The notes under the pieces were generated by a model, which was not told where the DNA came from, made no database searches, and saw only the letters and a program-made list of their open reading frames with translations. Positions 34,294 to 42,133 of a DNA stretch of 53,688 nt are shown one piece after another (position 1 is the first letter of the stretch; every line of letters starts with the position of its first letter). Made by a program: the position numbers and the translations under genes. Location of the stretch: positions 1 through 53,688 of the forward strand of contig JAISCR010000103.1 in NCBI GenBank assembly GCA_031265435.1. Direction: 5' to 3'. The DNA comes from Treponema sp. GTDB lineage: Bacteria; Spirochaetota; Spirochaetia; Treponematales; Breznakiellaceae.

Positions 34294-35133
34294 ATGAAAA
34301 TGGAAGAGGTTTTTGAAAAACTGCGTACTCTGCAGGATATTCTTTCAAAAAAGATTGCCCTTGAGCAGGCAAAGCAGGAAAAACCGAAAATACTGGATAC
34401 CCAGAAAGAACTCCTGGCCCGGATGAAAAAATCTTTTATCGAGCGGAATCAGGAATACGAGAAAGCCAGAGTGAACGAGGTGGAACTGCGTAACCTGCTT
34501 GCGGAAGCGGAGGGGATGCGGGAAAAGGCTGAAAAACACATGGATGCCATTAGTACCCAGCGGGAGTATGAGGCTCTGGACAAAGAGATCCGGGACGCCG
34601 CGGAAAAAGAGCAGCAATACAGGAAAGAACTGCAGAAGGAAGAACGGCTTCTTTCGGATCTTGATGAGCAGATGAAACAAAATACCGCCCTCATTGAACA
34701 GCAGGAAAGAGAATTTGAAGATCGCCGTTCGGGAATAGAATCGGAAATCGCCGCAATAGACGCGCAGCTTGAAGAGCTGGCGCATAGCGAAAAAGAGATA
34801 AGCCCCGATCTGGACCCGGAAGTGTTCTTCAAGTTCGAACGGATCGTAAAGAACAAGGGGGGACGCGGTATCGTTGCCATTAAAAACGGAGTCTGTATGG
34901 GCTGTCACATGATTCTGCCTGCCCAGTTTGCCAACCAGGTTCGGCTGGGCAAGGAAATAGTATTCTGCCCCTACTGTTCACGTATTCTCTATTACGAAGA
35001 ATCGGAAGATGGTGAGGATGAATTCTTCGACACCGAAGATTCGGGGAGCCTCTCCGATCTGGATGATCTTGAAGAAGATTTCGATGAAGAGGAAGAGGAG
35101 GAAGAAAAGATCAACATCGACTATGAAGAGTGA
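34294..35133 (+). CDS. Coiled-coil zinc-ribbon protein (DUF164/CT398 type)
   Basis: A 279-residue protein from ATG 34294 (AGAGG upstream). The frame can be opened from TTG 34222 but that overlaps rpoD and is less likely. Residues 1-170 are a long antiparallel coiled coil (EYEALDKEIRDAAEKEQQYR). A C4 zinc ribbon follows (NGVCMGCHMILPAQF ... VFCPYCSRILYY). A strongly acidic tail (DLDDLEEDFDEEEEEEE) ends the protein. Members of this family have been linked to type III/flagellar export or RNA handling in other bacteria, but its role here is unknown. It lies between rpoD and rnpB. Confidence 0.85.
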   Translation: MKMEEVFEKLRTLQDILSKKIALEQAKQEKPKILDTQKELLARMKKSFIERNQEYEKARVNEVELRNLLAEAEGMREKAEKHMDAISTQREYEALDKEIRDAAEKEQQYRKELQKEERLLSDLDEQMKQNTALIEQQEREFEDRRSGIESEIAAIDAQLEELAHSEKEISPDLDPEVFFKFERIVKNKGGRGIVAIKNGVCMGCHMILPAQFANQVRLGKEIVFCPYCSRILYYEESEDGEDEFFDTEDSGSLSDLDDLEEDFDEEEEEEEKINIDYEE

Positions 35134-35165
35134 TAAACCTTCATGTCGTGAAACAGGTTTTTATA

Positions 35166-35586
35166 GCGATGAACCAGGCTGCCGCCGTTTGAATGTACTT
35201 TGTATTTCAAACGGAGGAAAGTCCGGGCTCCGCGGGGCATGATGCCGGATAATACCCGGGCAGAGGTTGCAAAAGCATTCTCTGACAGACAGTGCAACAG
35301 AAAAAACACAGCGAAGGCGCCGCTGCCGCAAGGCCGGTGTCCGCAATGGTGAAAAGGCGGGGTAAGAGCCCACCGCAAAAATGGCGACATTTTTGTTTGA
35401 AAACCTCATCAGGAGCAAAGTCAAGCGGCGGCGTTTAAGGGTATACCCCTGAGCCGGTGCCCGCCGGTAAGCCGCAGGTAGACTGCATGGAGACAGCCGG
35501 TAACGGCTGCCCAAGATAGATGGCAGCCGGATCATGGTGTGTTAAACACCCTAATCCGCACACAGAACCCGGCTTATGGTTCATCG
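35166..35586 (+). ncRNA. rnpB: RNase P RNA, bacterial type A
   Basis: The catalytic RNA of RNase P, which trims tRNA 5' ends. Conserved landmarks are present: GGAGGAAAGTCCGGGCTCC (from 35213) near the 5' side, AGAGGTTGCAAAAGC, GGTAAGAGCCCACCGC and ACAGAACCCGGCTTAT near the 3' side. The ends pair: CGATGAACCA (35167-35176) with TGGTTCATCG (35577-35586). A T-run follows at once (35587-35592), giving a built-in terminator. Length of about 421 nt is in the normal range. Ends are accurate to a few bases. Confidence 0.95.
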
Positions 35587-35601
35587 TTTTTTATTTGATA
35601 A

Positions 35602-35631
35602 TTGACTCAAATGGTAAAAATACTGTATTAT
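35602..35631 (+). promoter_or_regulatory. sigma-70 promoter of the TPR-mreBCD-mrdA-rodA operon
   Basis: TTGACT (35602-35607) and TATTAT (35626-35631) are 18 nt apart, giving 5 of 6 matches each. Transcription would begin near 35638, only about 2 nt before ATG 35640, so the first gene's mRNA would be almost leaderless. No Shine-Dalgarno is present before that ATG. Confidence 0.7.
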
Positions 35632-35639
35632 AAGAAAGT

Positions 35640-36572
35640 ATGCCATTGGAAAACGTTATAATCGGTAAGAAGTCTCGTTATATACGGCTAAAATTTGGTC
35701 ATTTGACGGCGATGCTGGTTGTCCTTCTCATTCTCCTTGTTCCTCTGCCCTTGCTTATTGCCTACAGAAGCCGTCTGAGCAATGAACGGAAGAGCTATCT
35801 TGAGTTATGGCAGGAAGGTAACTATCAGGAAACTTATGAACGCAGCCTGTCGGCGCTCGAAAAAAAACCGATGGATTATTTTCTCCTCACGCTCCATGGT
35901 TTTTCGGCTTTCCAAATCGGCATCTCCCAGATAAATAATTTCGATACCCTGAACTATATTGATGAATGTATCTGGTCTCTGCGAAAAGCCCTCCTGGTTG
36001 ACAAGCGGGATAAGGACAGCCGCATTTATTATGTTTTGGGGAAGGCTTATTACTACAAAGGTGTGGATTTTGCCGATCTGTCGGTCAACTATCTGGAAAA
36101 GGCCAGGGAGGCCGGTATAGAGGCCTCCGACATTCATGAGTATCTGGGCATGGCCTATGCCTCCATCAGGGATTACCATAACAGCGTGGCTTCTTTTTCC
36201 CGGGCTCTTGATACACAGCAGCCTTCGGATACCCTGCTCATCTCCATAGCCCGTTCATATATCGCCATGGGTGAAATGGAACCCGCAAAAGCCTATCTCC
36301 TCCGTTGTATTGATATTTCCAGGGATTCCAAAATCATGCTTACCGCCAGGCTTCATCTTGCGGAAATTCTGGGAAATGAAGGGGATGTAGAGCAGGCTGA
36401 GGCCCAGTATATGGCTATTTTGAATGAATCCGGGGAAAATGCGGAAGCGCATTTTCGTCTGGGCCTGTTCTATTCAGAAAAAGGCGACACTACCAGAGCG
36501 CGGGCTGAATGGCGGAGGGCTGTCAGGATAGATCCTGCCCATGCCAATGCCAGAGCACGTTTGAATATGTAG
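35640..36572 (+). CDS. Membrane-anchored TPR protein upstream of mreB
   Basis: A 310-residue protein. One membrane helix (about 22-41; [20 protein letters not shown]) is followed by 6-7 tetratricopeptide-like repeats, e.g. [40 protein letters not shown] and [23 protein letters not shown] proteins mediate protein contacts; linkage to mreBCD suggests a part in rod-shape synthesis, by inference. The same order (TPR gene, mreB, mreC, mreD, pbp2, rodA) is known in Treponema. The start lacks a Shine-Dalgarno and lies 2 nt from the predicted transcript start. The last codons precede mreB by 8 nt. Confidence 0.88.
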   Translation: MPLENVIIGKKSRYIRLKFGHLTAMLVVLLILLVPLPLLIAYRSRLSNERKSYLELWQEGNYQETYERSLSALEKKPMDYFLLTLHGFSAFQIGISQINNFDTLNYIDECIWSLRKALLVDKRDKDSRIYYVLGKAYYYKGVDFADLSVNYLEKAREAGIEASDIHEYLGMAYASIRDYHNSVASFSRALDTQQPSDTLLISIARSYIAMGEMEPAKAYLLRCIDISRDSKIMLTARLHLAEILGNEGDVEQAEAQYMAILNESGENAEAHFRLGLFYSEKGDTTRARAEWRRAVRIDPAHANARARLNM

Positions 36573-36580
36573 GAGGGGAT

Positions 36581-37600
36581 ATGTTTGGATTTAATTCTTC
36601 AGATATCGGGATTGATTTGGGAACCTGTAACACCCTTATCCACATTCGCGGTAAAGGCATTGTACTGAACGAACCCTCTGTCGTTGCGGTGGAACGCGGT
36701 ACAAAAAAAGTAAAGGCCGTCGGAGCGGAAGCCAAGCGCATGCTTTTCCGGACTCCGGGAAACATCATCGCCATCAGGCCGATGAGGGACGGGGTCATTG
36801 CCGACCTTGAATCAACCGAAAAGATGATCCGTTACTTTATTTCCCGTGTTCTTCCCCGTTACCGGCCCTTCAAACCCCGCATGATTATCGGTATTCCCTC
36901 CTGCATCACCGAAGTTGAACGGCGGGCGGTGGAAGAGAGCGCCTACAAGTCCGGCGCCAGGGAAGTTCTGGTCATTGAAGAAAGCCTTGCGGCCGCCATA
37001 GGAGCCGATGTCCCGATTTTTGAACCCGCGGGCCACATGATCTGCGATATAGGCGGAGGCACTACCGAAATCTCCGTTATCTCCCTGGGGGGCATGGTAG
37101 TTACCAATGCCATCCGTCTGGGAGGCGATGAATTTGATGAAGCCATCATCCGTCATGTGCGGAGTGTGCATAATCTCATCATCGGGGAACAGATGGCGGA
37201 AAGTCTCAAGATTGAAATAGGTAACGCGTCTCCCGACAAGACCATCGAAAAGGTTGAGGTCAAGGGAACCGATGCAATCACCGGTCTTCCCCGGCGGCTT
37301 GAAGTGGATTCCGTTGAAGTCCGGGAAGCCCTGAAGGATCCCATTACCAAGATAATTGACGTTATCAAAAGTACCCTGGGAAAGACGCCGCCCGAATTGG
37401 CTGCCGATATCGTTGAACGGGGCATCGTCATGACAGGCGGCGGTTCCATGCTTCGGGGGCTGGATAAGCTCATCGCAAAAGAAACCGGCGTACCGGCTAT
37501 CCTTGCGGAACATCCCCTGGATTGTGTAGCCTTGGGCGCAGGCAAGTATTTCGATTTCATCAAGGAATTTGACAATACCCGCAGCGTCTATGACTACTAA
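36581..37600 (+). CDS. mreB: Rod-shape-determining actin homologue MreB
   Basis: A 339-residue cytoskeletal ATPase. Nucleotide-binding motifs are [20 protein letters not shown] (phosphate 1), [18 protein letters not shown] (phosphate 2) and [20 protein letters not shown] (adenosine). MreB filaments guide lateral peptidoglycan synthesis. The N terminus [10 protein letters not shown] suits the membrane-binding form. ATG 36581 has AGGAGG at 36571-36576; the frame is open further upstream to 36509 but that part lies in the TPR gene. The mreC start overlaps its end by 11 bp. Confidence 0.97.
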   Translation: MFGFNSSDIGIDLGTCNTLIHIRGKGIVLNEPSVVAVERGTKKVKAVGAEAKRMLFRTPGNIIAIRPMRDGVIADLESTEKMIRYFISRVLPRYRPFKPRMIIGIPSCITEVERRAVEESAYKSGAREVLVIEESLAAAIGADVPIFEPAGHMICDIGGGTTEISVISLGGMVVTNAIRLGGDEFDEAIIRHVRSVHNLIIGEQMAESLKIEIGNASPDKTIEKVEVKGTDAITGLPRRLEVDSVEVREALKDPITKIIDVIKSTLGKTPPELAADIVERGIVMTGGGSMLRGLDKLIAKETGVPAILAEHPLDCVALGAGKYFDFIKEFDNTRSVYDY

Positions 37601-38450
37601 AGCACCGGTCCGCTTCAGTACTACTTCCTATGTTTTCACAGCATTAATGCTGGTTTCTTTTTCTATTCTTTTTTTCTCTACCCGGAGTTTTATTGTCGAT
37701 TTTAAGAACATGGGGCTTTCCCTTTTTTCCGGCGCTCGCGGAGCGGTATACGAAGTTTCTTCCTTTGTTTCCCGTTCGGTTCTTTCCGTTCGTGAGTTGG
37801 CCGCCCTCCGCCGGGAATATGCGGAACTGACCGAACGTATTGCCCGTTATGAACAGCTTGAAAGGAACGCCGCCGAGATTGGCCAGGAAAACATACGTCT
37901 CCGTGAACAGCTCGGCTTTTCCCGGAATCTTTCCTTCAGGCATATTCCGGCGGAAATAACCGGCAGAGATCCCGATAATCTCTTCCCCGCACTGGTAATC
38001 AACAAGGGCACCCATGCGGGGGTACAGAATAGCATGTCAGTAATTGCGTGGCAGAACGGAACCCAGGGCCTTGTGGGAAAGGTAATACAGGCAGGGGCAT
38101 TTGAAAGCCTTGTAATGCCCATCTATAACTCAAGTTCATTTGTGTCATCCCGTTTTGCAAGTTCCCGCTATGAAGGAATCGCGGAAGGCCAGGGCAATCC
38201 GGATCTTCCCCTGATTATGCGTTTTATCCAGAAAAGGGCCAGGGACGAGATCAATGTGGGAGACGTAGTTATTTCCAGCGGCATGGGAGGAATTTTCCCC
38301 GCGGGGATAAACCTCGGCAGGGTCTCTGCCATCAATTATCAGGAAAATGAAATATCAATGGAAGTTGAGATGGACATGATTATTGATTTTTCCAGGCTGG
38401 AATATGTTTTTGTCATCGGCGGCGGGACAGGAAAAGACACAAATGGCTAA
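37590..38450 (+). CDS. mreC: Rod-shape-determining protein MreC
   Basis: A 286-residue periplasmic scaffold protein. One N-terminal membrane helix (about 12-32; [20 protein letters not shown]) is followed by coiled coil ([20 protein letters not shown]) and the beta-domains with [40 protein letters not shown] and [20 protein letters not shown]. MreC links MreB to PBP2 and RodA. ATG 37590 lies within the last codons of mreB (ATGACTACTAA), suggesting coupling. The end overlaps mreD by 8 bp. Confidence 0.95.
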   Translation: MTTKAPVRFSTTSYVFTALMLVSFSILFFSTRSFIVDFKNMGLSLFSGARGAVYEVSSFVSRSVLSVRELAALRREYAELTERIARYEQLERNAAEIGQENIRLREQLGFSRNLSFRHIPAEITGRDPDNLFPALVINKGTHAGVQNSMSVIAWQNGTQGLVGKVIQAGAFESLVMPIYNSSSFVSSRFASSRYEGIAEGQGNPDLPLIMRFIQKRARDEINVGDVVISSGMGGIFPAGINLGRVSAINYQENEISMEVEMDMIIDFSRLEYVFVIGGGTGKDTNG

Positions 38451-38952
38451 AAATATAATCTGGACGGTCATTTTTGTTCTTATCGCGGCAATTCTGCAGT
38501 CAACTATTTTTTTCAGGCTGGCAATTTATCATGCCGTACCCGACCTTGCTCTCTGCGTTCTGGTTTTTTCGGCCTATGTCAACGGTTCCATGACAGGACA
38601 GCTTTCCGGTTTTTTTTCGGGCCTGTTTCTGGATTGTCTTTCCGCCGCTCCCCTGGGCCTTAATGCCTTTGTGCGTACTCTTATAGGATCCCTGACAGGA
38701 CTTATGAAGGGTACCTTTTTTCTGGATATTGCCATTCTTCCAATGATTCTCTGCGCGGCGGCAACCCTCGTTAAGGCGGTGACACTATTTTTACTGCACC
38801 TGCTTTTTGCCGATGCGGTGCCTTCCTACAGCTTATTTTTACCAACCCTCTGGGTGGAACTCATGCTTAACACTTTCTCCGCTCCTTTTCTTTTCGCCCT
38901 GCTCAAGCTCTTTTCGCCCCTGCTGGTTGAGCGGGAAAGGAGAGAAACCTGA
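38443..38952 (+). CDS. mreD: Rod-shape-determining protein MreD
   Basis: A 169-residue inner-membrane protein with five or six hydrophobic helices (IIWTVIFVLIAAILQSTIFF ... LWVELMLNTFSAPFLFALL). The second helix region has DLALCVLVFSAYVNGSMTGQ and SGFFSGLFLDCLSAAPLGLN, which is the MreD family's conserved core. ATG 38443 overlaps the end of mreC by 8 bp (ATGGCTAA). A longer frame to 38383 is inside mreC. The stop overlaps the mrdA start (TGATG). Sequence conservation in this family is low; gene order makes the call firm. Confidence 0.93.
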   Translation: MAKNIIWTVIFVLIAAILQSTIFFRLAIYHAVPDLALCVLVFSAYVNGSMTGQLSGFFSGLFLDCLSAAPLGLNAFVRTLIGSLTGLMKGTFFLDIAILPMILCAAATLVKAVTLFLLHLLFADAVPSYSLFLPTLWVELMLNTFSAPFLFALLKLFSPLLVERERRET

Positions 38953-40826
38953 TGCCGCGGATTACGCCCCAGAGGACCGAAGGCCGTTTGGAAAAACGGC
39001 TCATGTTTCTCTGTTTTCTCTTTGTGGCGGTTTTTCTGGGCTATGGCTCACGGCTCTTTTCCATGCAGATCTTGAGTGGAGAAATATACCGCAGCAGGGC
39101 ACAGAATATTGCACGGAGAACCACCGTCATTCCTGCCCAAAGGGGAGAAATTTACGACCGCAGTTACAGCCAGCCCCTGGTACTCAATGCCGATTCCTTT
39201 GCCGTAAGCCTGACCCCGGCCGAAGTACCCCAGGGAGAAATGTCAAATCTTTTCAACAGGCTGTCGGAATTGCTGAATATTCCCAGGGATCAACTGGAAA
39301 AAAAAATACCCCCTCAGTCATATTTTCTCTATCAGCCGGTAGAACTGGCGGTAAATGTACCCTATACAACCATTGCATCCCTTGCCGAACGGGTTGATAC
39401 CCTGCCGGGAATTTCCTGGCAGTCAAAGCCCATGCGGAACTATCAATTTTCGGGAAGCATTTCACATATTATAGGGTATGTAGGAAACATAACCAGAGAC
39501 GAATTGACGATGCTCTACAACAGCGGTTACCAGCAGGGGGACGTTATCGGCAAGGCGGGCATTGAGCGGCAGTATGATGGAATTCTGAGGGGGAAGGAAG
39601 GATGGGAGATACGTACTGTTGATGTCCGGGGAAGACGTATTCCCGGTGAGGAAAATTTCAGACAGGCGCCGGTAATGGGAAAAAATCTTGTGCTCAGTAT
39701 CGATCAGGACATACAAATCCTGGCGGAAAAGGCCCTGGGAGAGCGCATGGGATCCGTTGTAATAATACGGCCGTCAAATGGCGAAATACTGGCACTGGTT
39801 TCCTACCCATGGTACGATCCCAACCTCTTTAACCGCAGCGACATGAGTGATGATTACAATGCCCTAATCAATGATCCGAATAAGCCTTTTCTTAACCGGG
39901 CAATACAGTCAAGTTATCCCCCGGCTTCTACTTTCAAAATAGTTATGACTTCAGGAATCCTTAATGAAGGCGCCATTTCTCCCCTGGAGACTGTCGACTG
40001 TCAGGGAGAATTAACATACGGCGACAGGCTCTGGAGGTGCCATATCCGGAAACCGGGTCACGGCAGGCTTAACCTGCAGCAGGCAATGGCTCAATCCTGC
40101 GATATTTACTACTGGGTTACCGGAAGGGATTTTCTCGGAACGGAACGGATCATCTATTATGCAAAGGAATTCGGTTACGGAGACGCAAGCGGCATCGATC
40201 TTCCCGGAGAGATTAGCGGCTTTATCCCAAGCCCCCAGTGGAAGGAGCGCCGGTTTCACGAACGCTGGCTCGGCGGAGACACAATGAACATGAGTATTGG
40301 TCAGGGTTATACCCTGGTTACTCCCATACAGATGGCCAACATGGTAGCAATGGTAGTCAACGATGGTAAAATATATAAACCTCACATTCTCAAAGAAGTA
40401 CGCGATCCGGTATCCGGCGCGGTGGAGCGGAGCATACAGGCTGAACTGCTCAGGGAAACCACTATTCCCCCATCGGTTTTTGAAACTGTCAGAAAAGACA
40501 TGAGATCTGTAATCAGCGAAGGAACCGCCCAGTTTCCGCTGAATATCAAATCTGTGCAGATTGCCGGAAAAACCGGTACCGGAGAAATCGGCCTTAACGA
40601 CCACTGGCATTCCTGGTTTGCCTCTTATGCACCCTACGACAGCACAAAGCCTGAAGAACAGGTAGTAGTTTCCATAATCGTGGAGGCGGCGAACCGCTGG
40701 GAATGGTGGGCGCCCTATGCTTCGGCTATCATTTTTCAGGGAATTTTCAACAATCAGACTTATGAAGAATCTGTCAGTTCACTGGGGCTTCAGCAGTTCC
40801 TGCCGGTTCTGGGACGCCGCGAATGA
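38952..40826 (+). CDS. mrdA: Penicillin-binding protein 2 (elongasome transpeptidase)
   Basis: A 624-residue class B PBP. One membrane anchor (about 17-37) is followed by the pedestal domain (IARRTTVIPAQRGEIYDRSY) and the transpeptidase domain. Catalytic motifs are S326-T-F-K329 (PPASTFKIVMTSG), S382-C-D (SCDIYYW, the usual SxD form in PBP2) and K540-T-G-T543 (IAGKTGTGEIG). It cross-links peptidoglycan during lateral growth together with RodA, encoded next. ATG overlaps the mreD stop, and its own stop overlaps rodA (ATGA). Confidence 0.96.
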   Translation: MPRITPQRTEGRLEKRLMFLCFLFVAVFLGYGSRLFSMQILSGEIYRSRAQNIARRTTVIPAQRGEIYDRSYSQPLVLNADSFAVSLTPAEVPQGEMSNLFNRLSELLNIPRDQLEKKIPPQSYFLYQPVELAVNVPYTTIASLAERVDTLPGISWQSKPMRNYQFSGSISHIIGYVGNITRDELTMLYNSGYQQGDVIGKAGIERQYDGILRGKEGWEIRTVDVRGRRIPGEENFRQAPVMGKNLVLSIDQDIQILAEKALGERMGSVVIIRPSNGEILALVSYPWYDPNLFNRSDMSDDYNALINDPNKPFLNRAIQSSYPPASTFKIVMTSGILNEGAISPLETVDCQGELTYGDRLWRCHIRKPGHGRLNLQQAMAQSCDIYYWVTGRDFLGTERIIYYAKEFGYGDASGIDLPGEISGFIPSPQWKERRFHERWLGGDTMNMSIGQGYTLVTPIQMANMVAMVVNDGKIYKPHILKEVRDPVSGAVERSIQAELLRETTIPPSVFETVRKDMRSVISEGTAQFPLNIKSVQIAGKTGTGEIGLNDHWHSWFASYAPYDSTKPEEQVVVSIIVEAANRWEWWAPYASAIIFQGIFNNQTYEESVSSLGLQQFLPVLGRRE

Positions 40827-42133
40827 GAATCAGAAATCTATTGGAAATAGATTATATCCTTCTCTTTGCTTCCCTGGTGTTGTCAATATTCGGCATCTTG
40901 TTTATTTATTCTTCCGGTATTACTTCCTCCGGAGTACTCGTTTCAAACGAATACATCAGGCAGATCATCTGGGCCATTGCGGGTATGGTCATTGCGTTTT
41001 CACTGTCGCTTATTGACTATAAACGACTTCGGGATCTTTCAATCTATCTTTATCTGGGTACGCTGTTTCTTCTGCTCTATACCTGTTTCTTTGGCCGGCT
41101 GGTAAACGGCGCCCGGGCCTGGATAGGCATCGGGGCTTTCGGCATTCAGCCTTCGGAATTCGCCAAGATTACTACAATTCTTTTTCTTGCCCGCTATCTG
41201 GATGATACCCGCCGGACTACCGAAGTCTTCTCCCGTTTTGCGGTTTCCTGCATCATTGTTTTTATTCCCATGGGTATTATTCTTATGCAGCCCGATTTTG
41301 GCACATCATTGGTATTTATACCGATTCTGCTGGTAATGACTTTTGTCGCAGGCGTGACGATCCGTTATGTTATTTTTTTGATTGCCTGCATCGGTCTTAC
41401 GGGCATTCTTACCGTTCTTCCTCTCTGGCAAAGTTACATACTCCGCAGCAACGCCGGCAGTTTTTTAATTCTTCTTAACCTGCGTTTCATAATGACGGTA
41501 ATCCTGGCCCTGGGGCTGACCGCCGGTATTGCCTTCTTTGGTTATATCAAATACAGGAAAGCCTATTTTTTCTGGATTTTATATACGGCAGGCATTGCGA
41601 TACTATCACTGGGCGCCTCATTCATGTCTCACAGGGTACTTAAAGATTATCAGATAATGCGTCTTATCGTCTTTCTGGATCCCGATGTCGATCCCCGTGG
41701 CGCGGGCTGGAATATTATTCAATCAATTACCGCTATCGGTTCCGGCGGACTTACCGGGAAAGGCTACCTTCATGGCACGCAGAGTCACTACCGCTTTCTC
41801 CCTCAGCAGAGTACCGATTTTATTTTTTCGATCTTTACCGAAGAATGGGGTCTTCTGGGAGGGCTGCTGGTTTTCGCCCTCTTTTTGATCATCTGTTTAA
41901 GGCTTATACGCATCATCAGAACTACCAATGATGCCTTCGGCGCCAATATTTGCGCGGGACTTTCCGGTATGTACATTTTCCACTTCCTCGTCAATGTCGG
42001 AATGACCATGGGCATCATGCCCATTACGGGAATACCGCTGCTTTTCATGTCTTACGGCGGTTCGGCCCTGATTTCCGCCATGACGGGAATCGGGCTTGCC
42101 CTCAGTATCTATGTCAGAAGGTATGGTCATTAG
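40823..42133 (+). CDS. rodA: Rod-shape SEDS glycosyltransferase RodA
   Basis: A 436-residue membrane protein of the SEDS family with about 10 helices. Motifs are INYKRL-like SLIDYKRLRDLSIYLYLGTL, FGIQPSEFAKITTILFLARY, LMQPDFGTSLVFIPILLVMT (with the conserved Asp region), GLTGKGYLHGTQSHYRFLPQ, QSTDFIFSIFTEEWGLLGGL and PLLFMSYGGSALISAMTGIG. SEDS proteins polymerise glycan strands from lipid II. It is longer than E. coli RodA (370), with an extra hydrophobic segment in the middle (about 215-255). It overlaps mrdA by 4 bp. The next gene starts at the base after its stop. Confidence 0.95.
   Translation: MRIRNLLEIDYILLFASLVLSIFGILFIYSSGITSSGVLVSNEYIRQIIWAIAGMVIAFSLSLIDYKRLRDLSIYLYLGTLFLLLYTCFFGRLVNGARAWIGIGAFGIQPSEFAKITTILFLARYLDDTRRTTEVFSRFAVSCIIVFIPMGIILMQPDFGTSLVFIPILLVMTFVAGVTIRYVIFLIACIGLTGILTVLPLWQSYILRSNAGSFLILLNLRFIMTVILALGLTAGIAFFGYIKYRKAYFFWILYTAGIAILSLGASFMSHRVLKDYQIMRLIVFLDPDVDPRGAGWNIIQSITAIGSGGLTGKGYLHGTQSHYRFLPQQSTDFIFSIFTEEWGLLGGLLVFALFLIICLRLIRIIRTTNDAFGANICAGLSGMYIFHFLVNVGMTMGIMPITGIPLLFMSYGGSALISAMTGIGLALSIYVRRYGH

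Noticed and set aside
35134-35640. Protein-coding frames over 35121-35535
   Set aside because: The region is RNase P RNA with paired ends and conserved landmarks.
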